Of a DNA stretch of 64,000 bases, positions 53,300 to 64,000 are shown piece by piece. Origin of the DNA: Antennarius striatus (taxonomy: Eukaryota; Chordata; Actinopteri; Lophiiformes; Antennariidae); assembly GCF_040054535.1 (NCBI RefSeq), contig NC_090787.1:17232001-17296000 (forward strand), in the 5' to 3' direction. The position numbers and the translations under genes were made by a program. Below the pieces are notes generated by a model. It was not told the origin of the DNA. It ran no database searches and worked only from the letters and a program-made list of their open reading frames with translations. Positions within the stretch are counted from its first letter, which is position 1. Each line of letters starts with the position of its first letter.

Positions 53300-55700
53300 A
53301 CGAACACGGAAAACAGTCCTCCCACCATGATGTTTTCATGACACCTCCAACCCGACAGCTGTACTTCCACTCGGCCGTGACGAGTGTCATGCGTGGACAG
53401 TAACTCCTCTGTTGTTACTGTGGAAACGCGTGACTCGTTGATTGCGTCACGGGTGGGTCTGTAAAGTCAGACATCCGCAGGCTGTCACCGACACAATGCT
53501 GGCCTCCTTCCTATCGAGCACATGATCATAGAAGTTTGTGTGAAAGGATAAAAATCCAAACGCAGTCGGGTGAGAAATGAATGGACTTCAATTCAGAGTG
53601 GCTCCGATTATTGGCTTCTCGCCGGTCATGTCTTTATTAAAATAGGTCAGAAGCAAAGATTGCGCCCTGATCCCGCATCCTATTTATGTATTTCATGTAG
53701 CAGAGATGCATTTGCAATAAAATATTCCAGGATCACACCACAAAGTGAATCCGTGATGTCAGCACTGAGACCATAATTCAGGACGTACGTCACGACACGC
53801 GTGAACATATATACAGTATATATATAGCCTTCTGTTGCCAGGCAAAGATGGAATAAAAAATAATAACTCAGCATTAATATTTTAATTGTCACAGCACGCA
53901 CCTTCAGATGTATTCTATAAATACGACTTGAATGTTTCAACTCCAGGACGCATGGTGGAACACTTTATGTCAGACTTTGGCAAACAGTGAGGATGAATTA
54001 ATAGTCTTCATCATCCGTTCATCATTCGAAATGATCAAATGTCTGCGTGGAGTCGACTTCCCAGCATCTGGTAACATTTCTGTGGATGAGGTTCCTCTCT
54101 GTGCGACTGCTTTATGTCTTCCATGATAGAAAACAACTCCTTTATTCTGGATTGGAATAATATTAATGTCACACACGGTCCATTTTTACGCTTCTGGGAG
54201 AATGAGGCCGCGGAGGAAGGATGCTGATTCTCTGCAGATATCCAGGGAATTAAAACAAGCAGCATGGGTATAAAGCTGACGAATTATGAATAAAGCATAT
54301 CTATCTTTAAAAAAGTGAAACTTAATAATTATTTGTCTATATGACTACAGTAAATTAATTCCAAGCCGTACATCACAATATATCGCATCGACTTTTTTTT
54401 TAAAATCTCGACACGCAAGTTTCTTTTAATTCAAATGAGTGGAGTTATTGGTATAATGAATAAATGACTGAATTTCGTTGCCGGGTTTAATATTTCCTCT
54501 CATCTGTCCGTCATGTGGTCACGTTGTTTTAAAATAATCCATCTTTTCTAGTTAAATACATTATAAAGGCCCGATTGTTCCAAAATACAGGCCCTACGTA
54601 AATATTTCCTTGAAAAATGTGGCTATGGTTAGAAATCTATCCTAAAAGCCACACAAATTTTATTTTAATCTTATAATTTTAGTAAAACATCTTCACTAAA
54701 TATAACGTGTTTATAATAGTCATTGTGGGAAAAAACCTTTAAAATTGAATGGAGGCCTAGTAGGCCAAATAGGGCTGCAGCTTCATGTATGTCCATGGGC
54801 CGGCCTTGATGTTATCACAAACGGTCCGGATCAGCCGATAAATAGTAATAATAATGTGTATTTATTTTCTATTTTCCGCGTCAAAGCAAATTCCGATCCG
54901 TATACGAACCCATTTTGTGAGCGAATAAAACCACCCATCCGTTTTTTTAAATCTTAATATTCAAATGTGAAAAAAAAATTTATTTTATAATTTATAAAGT
55001 GTGTAGTGTTTTTTTTTTCTTTTTGAAAACCATTTATTTACCAACTGCTGCCGCATCATCTTAATAGATCATTTGGCGTGACTAATCTGAAATTGCAGTC
55101 ATATGATGTCCTGGTCCTGGCTGCAGATGTTCGCATTACAGTCCCATCCGTTACCATTTTGAAGTTTTTATCCATGTTACAGAACATCACACCATTCGTT
55201 ACAGCTCGACGGGGTTACATAAAGACCAGGGGGTGTCATGGGTTTGAGGATCGGAGAGCGTCCGATCGCTCAACCTGACGAAAACGCACATAATTTAAAG
55301 ATCGCGAAGATTTAGGCGGAGAAGAAATTAAAAATGTATCAAATGTATAAAAATAAAAATATCTTCAGTCATTTAACACGCAGTGTATTAAAAACCAGTT
55401 TATCGCGATCTCGGTAGATCGTAATGTTTGGAGCCGTCTGTCTTGGAGCGCTGCGGGGAGGCGACGGAGGCCCCTCACGGGAAGCTCCTCACGGCGGGCC
55501 TCTGGTGCCTAAACCCCGTGATCGGGCTGGAGGTGGAACGGGGACAACAAATAATGATGTAGATCAGAGATAAACAGACTCGTACACACAAAACACGTCG
55601 TGTTAAAACACATTGAAGACAAAAGTTCCTTTAAATTTTTATTTCTCTACATGTGCAGACAGAACGTGACGTAAGCAGTTCTTACAGACCTGTGGGGTGT
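53300..55700. other. Intergenic region between TRIM13 and the miR hairpins
   Basis: No exons are recognised on either strand. A GC-rich patch at about 55430-55520 stands out from AT-rich surroundings. If the miRNA host transcript resembles mammalian DLEU2, its 3' part would cross this region on the minus strand. That is inference. Confidence 0.4.
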
Positions 55701-55713
55701 TGGGTTGGGAGTG

Positions 55714-55803
55714 GTCAGCTTTGCTTCAGCAGCACGATCAATACTGGAGGCTTCAGCTAGAGTCTTAACTCCAATATTTACGTGCTGCTACAGCAAGGCC
55801 ACC
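55714..55803 (-). ncRNA. mir16: mir-16 precursor hairpin
   Basis: On the minus strand the 5' arm at 55790-55769 begins TAGCAGCACGTAAATATTGG and then AG, matching vertebrate miR-16 (the fish 16b form, from memory). The 3' arm at 55747-55726 reads CCAGTATTGATCGTGCTGCT, the star strand. The loop GTTAAGACTCTAGCTGAAGC resembles the human mir-16-1 loop start. Basal pairing (TTGCTG with AAGCAA) extends the stem. It represses targets through seed AGCAGCA. Confidence 0.96.
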
Positions 55804-55852
55804 ATAAATGACAGGCGATCTGATCGACTTTTAACAACGGCCGGTGTAAACT

Positions 55853-55932
55853 CAGACTTTACCGCAGCAGCACAGTATGGCCTGCATCTCATTGTATCCC
55901 ACAAACCATTCCGTGCTGCTACAGCACAGCCA
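55853..55932 (-). ncRNA. mir15a: mir-15a precursor hairpin
   Basis: On the minus strand the 5' arm at 55921-55900 begins TAGCAGCACGGAATGGTTTG. The 3' arm at 55884-55863 reads CAGGCCATACTGTGCTGC, the expected star strand. It lies about 130 bases upstream of mir-16 on the same strand, the order and spacing of the human mir-15a/16-1 cluster. The seed AGCAGCA is unchanged. Positions 10-11 are GG, versus AU in human and AG in zebrafish as I recall them. Confidence 0.95.
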
Positions 55933-57064
55933 AAAACTCCAGTCAGGGTCCCTCTGCTGCAGACACTCCTCGTCCGCCGTGCTTCCATGTGTTTACAGGC
56001 TTGTTACCATCATTTATCCAAGTATCCAGACTTTCAGGTGATTGGCACCCTTAGCTGACGTCTCCTGTTTGCAGCTCAAGCAGGTTCACCACCTGAAATA
56101 CCAACACAAACACAATGCACTTCATGTTATTTCGAGGGCGGCTTGTTAAAGATAAAAGTTGTGCATCAAGGTGCAAATATTGCCAAAAGTATGTGGCCAC
56201 AAGAATATTGAACATCGTATGCTATTTGAACTTCTTGGTTTAAAACCGTAGAACTTAGTTCATTGCTCCAACAGCCTCCACACTCGTGGGGAAACTTTGG
56301 ATGACACAACATCACCTGGTTCAATGTCAGTTTATAATTCCTCCCAAAACTGCAGGATTAGGTTGCTCCTTCCAGGCAAGTAAAATTCTTCCGCAAACTT
56401 AAAAACTTTTTTTTTTTAATGTTTATGGCGATACCAGAAAGAACCTCACCTAAACTATTGCCACACACTTAAGTTAATATCACTAGTAGGGATGTCATCA
56501 CACTGGCTGTATTGTGTGCTTCTGTAGATTCATATTCCTGAGTTAAATGTCAGAATATTTGCTAAAGGAACACAACAGACTGCATTGCAATAGAAACAGA
56601 GCAGCTGTGTCACACGGGTTCTGTCTGGTCAGTAGTGAGGATAATCACGTGACAGCAATACTACAATCATGTGATGTTCACCACAGGCTTTAGTTCACGA
56701 CATCATTCAACGTTTTTATATGTCATTTTTCTTGCTGGTCAAATTCACAGATGTTCAAAATGGTTCAAAATCATACATATTTGTTTTTAGTCATCGTTGG
56801 CTGTTGTTTTGTTCAAGAGCGTTCTAGAGAGATCCGTTTCGTGTCTGATAATAATTTTTCATTTCCAGGACAGGGTACCTGTGACAGACACACAACATTC
56901 CGTGTAGGTATAAAAGACAATTTACAAGCAGCAACACAATCCATTTTGTTTTTAGTTCCAATTTTGTCTTTCTAAATAAAGAAAAAAAACTGAAGATAAT
57001 GTTAGAATCAATCATGCTGTATTGAACACTGTTGCTGCTATTTTTTTTGTCATGTTACATATCC

Positions 57065-57067
<3 letters not shown>

Positions 57068-57100
<33 letters not shown>
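57068..57100. repeat. (CA)n microsatellite
   Basis: About 16 CA units. Confidence 0.95.
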
Positions 57101-57102
<2 letters not shown>

Positions 57103-60100
57103 GGGACACTCACTCATGCAGTCTGATATTATTATGAACTCCTATAGGACATTAAGGGGAAAGAGTCACATTGCATCAGCCCCAAAATTTGACAAAATAA
57201 GCTACAAATGAAGACTTAAAAAATAAATAACCATGTTGAATAATGACTAATTCTGACCTAAATAACCATGCATAGGATTTTAGGCACAACCAGGGAGCCT
57301 TACTATCGACACCTGAACATTTGACTCTGAGCTACAAAGTTATCAGAGGAGTGTGCTATCATGTTCACCGGTCGAGCACTCTTAGCTTTAAAAGTAATTA
57401 CTGCTCCATTATAAGAGTGCAGTCAACCGAAACACGGTGAAAACCTCAACCCGAAAAAAAAAAAAAAATGAAATTTTTATAAATGAAGAAAAAAGGCTGA
57501 GCTCCAAGAAAACTTTCATTTTGTGAAAAATGTGACTTCTAATGGAGCAAAAGAGTCGAGCTACGAAAGACAGGCTGCAAAGAATGTGTTTGTTTTTTTA
57601 AAAAAATGACAAAAAATATTTTGAGTGTTGACATATCATTTACTCGATTACTGAAACACCACTCGCCCCAGAACTGGTTGAATAGTGGACTTTACATGTA
57701 CTCAAAAATAGAAAAAAAATGCTGCAGGATTCACACTGTACCATAAAAAAGGAGCCATTCCTTTATCAGCCTTTCTAGAGAAATGTTTTGAGCTAACTTG
57801 GTATGTATTAACACCGTTTGTGAATTGTGGGATAAAATTCAAATTAATCTGACTTAGTCTGTAGGCAAAGGTGTTCCAACTCGATCCTGATAACAATCCT
57901 GAACAGACTGGGTCCAGCAGATATGTTGCCACTAGAGGTCTCAATGGACCTACAATCATGACCTTGGTCAGATATGGACCTGACTGAACACATCCAACAT
58001 GTTTGCCTTCCAAAAAGATACTGACACACGAGCAGTGCAGTCCTCCTCTCTCAGTCACACACAGCTCAGATAAGATGCCTCAAAACTAACTGAGTTTTAT
58101 TATTCTGTCTAAATTACATGTGATGTATGATTATAGAAGGTGAAACCTACCAAAACAAGAACTACAAAACAGAATTAGATTTGAGGATCACACACAATAA
58201 CAAAATAATACTTTACTTGACTACACTTGACTGTTTCTTGCATTTATAATGTTGCATTTTGGAATCTGACGGTAAAATCGGTGTCACACAAACACTAGCA
58301 GACAGTTTTCAGAATGGTCCCTGTTCTTAATTGCATTACCATACAACAATAAAGAGTCACAAATATTTCACTGTAATGCATTGCACATATTAAGCAACAG
58401 CTGAATGAAAGATCAGAAGTGAGGGGAAAAAAACTATTTGTGCTTTAGTAAAAAAAAGTTAGGTTACGTAAACTGTGCTTTAATAATTTTATTCATTAAC
58501 ATCCAGTGTAATCACTACCTCTGTGTATCCATGCACAATTTGCTCCTCTAAAAGCCTCTGACAGCAATTTTTACAGCCCACACACACTCATGGTAATAGT
58601 AGTGATGACTGAATCCTCCTTTTGTTACAAGGGTGCCACATGTTTGTCACTTTCAGCTCCTCAAGGATTTGCACCTTGTTGAACCAGTAGTTTTAACTAT
58701 CAAGTCAAAATTAAAAATAAAAAAAAATTAAACACATGAATGTGCTGAGTAATGTCTATTGGTGTACATTACATGGTATTTTTAGCCAGTATATGCAGAG
58801 GGAAATTTAAGTTTTTTATGGAGGAAGTAATATTACAATATATGGAATATAACAAATCCATCCTTACAAATCACTTCACAAATGCCCACAAAGAAACTAA
58901 TCAAGGTAAGCTTTGTACTTTTAAGCCCTCACGGTGGACTTGTTCATATCAGTGACTCTAACCTCTCCCATTTTTCTCCCTGTCTTTTAAGGAAGCATGC
59001 CCAGACATGTCACCTTCACTGTTCAGCCTTTTTAACCCAGTTCTACGACATTTGCTCTTCATACAATGGCCTCAAAGAGTCACCTGACCCCGAGGTTGAA
59101 GGTCAAGTAACCTCCTACACCCCTTTGGATACGGAGCTGTTGACATGACAACTCATCACCTCCCTAGAAGTGGCCTGGGCTGGCCTCCTTTGGTCGGTGT
59201 TACACTGTCGTCTGCCTGTATGAAGCACAAACTAAAGGCAGATTCACACAAACTGCTGAGAAAAAAAAAATGTTGTCACTGTGTTCTTTAATCTAATAAT
59301 CTCTAGCCAATAGGACAGAGAATGAAAATTCTAAAATAATTATCTGTAAATGAAGCAGCCTGGTTTGAAAGCAACAATTATTTCAAAGTACTGCTAGAGT
59401 ATTACTGCAGTTTCGGACCGTGCCTCACCACCAACCAAAGTACAATGAATACAGGAAGAGGCAGATCAGGTTTTTTTTGTTTGTTTTGTTTATTTGAGCA
59501 TGACAGCACCATACTGTACACCTCTAAACAATTATATAAAAATGTATGCTGGATTAATAACAGAAAATATGCTACCCAAATTACTATTTTATTTTATTTG
59601 ACAAGATTATCTATAGTAGTACAACATGTTCACTCTGCCACAACTTGTTCAAATGTCTCACCAGCCAGGAGCAGCACCAAACACAAGCTCTGCAGTAAGA
59701 AAGGTAAATAAAAATGTTCAGTCACAAATGCAAAGAAAGTATGGGTATAAATACATAAATAATTCTTCCATAATTACACTTCTTAAAACTAAAATACACG
59801 AGAAGGTACTTAAGTCAAAAAGTACTGAGAGTGGTAAATTGACCTATTGCTCAGTGAACCTCCTCTGTGCATTTTAAACACAAAATACTGTTACACTACG
59901 TTCTTATCATTGAAAAAAAATTAAAAAAAATTTTTTCCCAAAATTAACATTTCTCACTCACAAAACCTGTTCAGAATAGAGGTCTGTGGGGCTGAGAACT
60001 GTGGAAGTTGCAACCACGTTTTGGCAAATGAATAACAGAAAACCTACCAAAGAAGAGATTAAACCTATTTCACAGGACGACACCAGCAGATGTGCAAGAC

Positions 60101-60900
60101 TGACTTCTGACTCATTCTTATACTTCACAGGTAACAACTTCCTCTCAATTTACTCTGGGACTGTATCAGATACTCTCACACTTCAGGTGAACAACACCGA
60201 TACTAATTAAGGAAATTCAGTGAAACATTAAATCAAAAATAAAAGAGGAGTACCATGAAAACATCTCCTATAACTAGTTTATGAACACACAAAAATCAGC
60301 TCACATGTCAGTTTAGTAGGATGATTGCTTTAAGACTAAACTGAACTATTCACCGAGTATCAGCAGTGTCCACACACTGTATCTCCTGAAATGTTTCATC
60401 TGAATGCATAATGCACTACTATAAACAATGCATTTCAACTCAGCCTTACACATTCAACAAACTCATTTACTGCTTTATTTGAACTCTGAAGCTTCCTCTT
60501 ACTGTCATGAAAGCCAGAGCAGCAATAAACAGGATGTAGACAAAGCAGTACCCTATGATGCAATTTCAAAAGTACAACTTGACTTACACTTGACCAGCAG
60601 CAGGAAGCCTATCTGAACTGGTACGGACACCAACGCCCAAACAAGAGATTGACAACTACAACTTTTTCAAAAGACAACAACTTTACTAGCAAGGTTCTAA
60701 TAAGGACTGTATTAAGTTTGTTTGCTGGATGTACACCAGAGGGGCAAAGGAGGGAGCAAAGCTTAAGTGCAAGAGCTGAATGGCACACCCATACATTCAG
60801 GCACCAATTACACAAACACACTGACTATATTTGGTTTTTCTGTACGGATTCTAAGTCGGATGTCTAGGTTGATTTAAGATACACAGTCATAAATGAAAAA

Positions 60901-60903
60901 TAC

Positions 60904-60935
<32 letters not shown>

Positions 60936-60950
60936 AAACACACACACTGT
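60901..60950. repeat. (TA)n-(TG)n-(CA)n compound microsatellite able to fold back
   Basis: TATA units are followed by about 8 TG units, then AA, then CACACACAC. The TG and CA halves are complementary across a very short gap. Confidence 0.9.
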
Positions 60951-62023
60951 TAAGGCTGATCAATGATAGTTAAAGGAATAAATATAAACCACGTATGTGT
61001 GCCATTCCCTGATTAGAAATAGTTATTTGAACAAATTAACACACCATTGGTCACAAGTATCTAAATATCTGATATTTCTTTACACCCAAGCACTCTGCCT
61101 GTCCAGGAGCACTGATGTCAGACATTTCTGTTGGGACAACAAACAGCAACACACACACACACACACCACCTACGAATATTTCAGGATCACATAAATCTCT
61201 CCAATATAACTGCTTACAAGTTAATACTAATCTAACACCTCCACGAGAAAAAAACTGCTGGTGGAGCAGAAATGACAACATGTGTGTAGTCAAAGGAGGC
61301 GTGCTCCAGCTATGTCAGATCTCACTGCCACAGCAGGTTATCATGTTACTACCTAAAATTTAATTAGCATGCAATTCACCAGTGCTGTAATAGCTGACGC
61401 AATTTTTCCAAACATTCTATCAAGTGCACAAGTGTTCCTCTCACTACAAAAAAAGAAATAAAAATAAAATAAATGGGAGGATAGAATTTTTTTTCTTACA
61501 GTTGCAGAAAATGAAAAGATTAGATGTTTGGAGAAGAGAAACCAAAGTTAATGAACATATTTACAGCTAATTGGTTGTCCAGATACAGGGATTATTTTAA
61601 TTCAGCAGGTCAAATAATTCCACTATCTTATTCAACTCCATAGATTTACTCAAAACATGGTGCCATAACATCAGCAGTAAGTGACAAAAAGAATAAAAAT
61701 TAAAAATAAAAACAAAAAAAAAGATAGCACCTCTATAGGTACACTGTTTTTAATATTTCCACAATTTTGTTGGCTAGGTGCAGTCTTGTGTATTATAGTG
61801 ATGCAGCACACACACTGTATGCAAAAATCAAAGCCAATGCAAAACGCATGCTTGTTAGAAGAATGCAAAGGTCTGGCACTGTCCCATGCTGTCAGTGTCA
61901 TCATCTTCACCTTTATAGATAAACACCTCACACACAACAGATAATACTGATCGTTTCACAAGAGATCACATCCACACGTCAAGTTTCCATAGATTGACCA
62001 CAATGAAAATTATCCCACTGCTC

Positions 62024-62026
62024 AGC

Positions 62027-62070
<44 letters not shown>
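62024..62070. repeat. (TG)n microsatellite
   Basis: About 21 uninterrupted TG units on the plus strand. Confidence 0.96.
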
Positions 62071-64000
62071 TAAAAGTGACTGCTGCACAGGACATTTTGA
62101 CAGCTTTTAATTAATTCTGGTGAGACATGGAAGTGAAACCAAAGCCAGCTTCTTGAAAATAACCACCAAGACCTGTGAAAACCTGTTCCCATCCCTGCAA
62201 ATTTAAATACTATAAAGTTTGTGCTGAGTAGTGCAGAATGAAGGAAGAGAAGGGTGGGGGTTATGTGCAGCCTGGCTACAACACATGTGAGCAAGTACAA
62301 GAAGAGAGCCACAGTTTCACCAGGAAATGGGGGTGGGAGCCCATTTTGCCGGAGGGGTTGAGAAGACAGAATGATGAGTCACAGAATGTCATGCTAACAG
62401 TCTGAAACAGCACAACAGAGCTCCACAAAGAGTGAACAGGCAAATGGCAGAAAACGGAGGAGTGATATAGACCTGTAGTGTGTTCCTGAGTCTCAGTGTG
62501 AGCACAAGAATGAAAACTGTTTAAATAATAAACTCTAAATTAAAAATTACATTACATGCATGGACCTGTTAAAGCTACAATAATCTTTTGTAATATGTGC
62601 ACAATGCTTAAACCCATTTTACTTGGATATGCATATTAGACAGATTCTAGTACAAGGCAACTAGTGTAAAAGTTTATGTGACTACAGTTCTTAATCACAC
62701 AATTTCTCTTTTACAACGTTCCACCTCCAGCTTTCTAGAGATTACATTTAACACATTAAAGCCTGTAGTCATTGTGAAACAAAAACATCACAAATAATGT
62801 AACACTGCGACTGATATAGTAAACAGATTACAAGACATTGCTCCATCAACTAAATTGGTGAGAAAATTATTTTAAAATTATTAATGGTACCTTGGCTCAA
62901 ATAAATTACTTTAATTTTTATTTGCTTATTTCATAAAATTCTGTCCCTCGATTTTAACAAAATACATTAAAACCACTATTCCGAACAGCTTCAAAGTTAT
63001 TTTTATATTGTTTTTAATATAAATATTACTGGCCACTTATTTAGCTAGGTTTTCAAAACATACACAGGGTGTCAGAGCAATTACACTTTTTCCCTCCAAA
63101 GCACAGGACGACTGCAGACAATTTAATCTTTCAGCATCAAATAAATTGAAAAGTGTACTTAAGATTATCCATATTTTTGAGAATGAGCACCTACCCAGAG
63201 TGGTAAGATTAGGATCCTGTCTATCAAAACAAGAAGAGATCGAATTTTGAATAATACTTTTTTCTGTAACATCCTTTCTTTCTGGTTCTATGAAAAATAA
63301 TACTTCAGGAGTAAGTCCCAACTTGGTTTAAGTGCTAGATTTTTTTTAAAGGGAAAAAAAGCCCACTGTAATTTATGAAAAAGATACTTTTCTTTATAAA
63401 AAATAAATAAAACTTACTAATAGAAGGTGATTCATTTTACACTGAGCAATGTGGAATAGGAATAAGACATCTATCCAAACAGATCTGTCTTAAATACACC
63501 CCTGCAGCAAACAACAAATAAATGCATTCATTTATTTTTAAAGCAGATTATCATACACCTGTCATATTTTTAGGCTTATCGTATTATTCACTGTGTTTCA
63601 TACACCCACAAATTAAAGTTGCATACTCAGTCATAACCATCAGATCTTTTCCTCCACCTCCTCTTTACAGTGTGATGTGAAAGGACTCTCCTATCATGAT
63701 AGCAAATTTACCACAAGCTTAATGCCCTCAAAAATAAATGAACAATACATTCCTAGGAGGTGGGCGGCTTCATGGTGAAAACGCTGTTCCACCTCTGTCA
63801 CAACTGTTATACCAAGGAAACAATCTGCAACTTCGGTTATGAAAGATGTCATTAAGGAAGCTATGTATAATGACTGACAAAATTTCTGGTAATATATGTA
63901 TATATAATTGAGATGGTAGTACACAATTCACCTTATAGTTGCAAAAAAATAAAAATATTTCAAGTGGGCACACTTTCATTTGAGAAAAGCCACTCGGAAA

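Larger units (their letters stand above)
55940..64000. other. Gene-poor AT-rich region, possible upstream part of the miRNA host transcript
   Basis: No convincing coding exon series, tRNA or other RNA gene is found on either strand. Several (CA)/(TG) microsatellites and homopolymer runs occur. Mammalian DLEU2 starts upstream of mir-15a on this strand, so noncoding exons may be here, but none can be pointed to. The right edge might also belong to the 3' UTR of a gene beyond the window. Confidence 0.4.

Noticed and set aside
63655-63779. A possible plus-strand exon after CCTCTTTACAG near the right edge
   Set aside because: The frame is about 35 codons, reaches a stop without a donor, has no recognised protein wording and has no upstream partner in the window.

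Overview
This is a vertebrate nuclear window, almost certainly from a ray-finned (teleost) fish. It has split genes with canonical GT-AG introns and short exons. The encoded proteins align closely to vertebrate families, and two of them (RCBTB1 and KPNA3) reassemble here to exactly the human lengths I recall. The intervening DNA carries fish-type repeats: a hAT element, a Tc1/mariner-like element, non-LTR retrotransposon pieces, a tRNA-type SINE and many (CA)n tracts.

Layout from left to right. (1) 714-8987 (+): 3' two thirds of an MCF2L/DBS-type Rho guanine nucleotide exchange factor (spectrin repeat, DH, PH, SH3), running in from the left edge. (2) 10852-15763 (+): PHF11, an extended-PHD-finger protein with a long, fish-style C-terminal half. 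(3) 17402-22260 (-): RCBTB1, complete at 531 aa, convergent with PHF11. (4) 23.6-29.6 kb: a gene-free, transposon-rich stretch with an intact-ended non-autonomous hAT element, a LINE reverse transcriptase flanked on both sides by (CA)n, another dispersed repeat, and a LINE ORF1 relic. (5) 31966-44575 (-): KPNA3 (importin alpha-4), complete at 521 aa. (6) 45978-50158 (-): SPRYD7, complete at 196 aa. (7) 51068-52925 (+): TRIM13, head-to-head with SPRYD7, with RING, B-box, coiled coil and a C-terminal membrane segment. (8) 55714-55932 (-): two microRNA hairpins, mir-15a and mir-16, in the order found in vertebrate DLEU2. (9) 56-64 kb: no protein gene recognised, only microsatellites and AT-rich sequence. 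It may hold the upstream part of the DLEU2-like host transcript.

The block PHF11-RCBTB1-KPNA3-SPRYD7-TRIM13-mir-15a/16 corresponds to human 13q14 (the region deleted in chronic lymphocytic leukaemia). MCF2L, which lies far away at 13q34 in human, is directly attached here. The genes have separate cell-biological jobs (Rho activation, chromatin/transcription, BTB-RCC1 adaptor, nuclear import, SPRY adaptor, ER ubiquitin ligase, post-transcriptional repression). The neighbourhood is therefore conserved synteny, not an operon-like pathway.

The less ordinary signals are these: an inverted pair of dispersed repeats with perfect hairpins (1-250 and 11045-11440); an orphan Cys-rich candidate exon downstream of KPNA3; an in-frame upstream start for TRIM13 supplied by its first exon; a microsatellite abutting an MCF2L splice acceptor; a row of symmetric cassette-type exons in MCF2L; and transposons with readable ends and target duplications.
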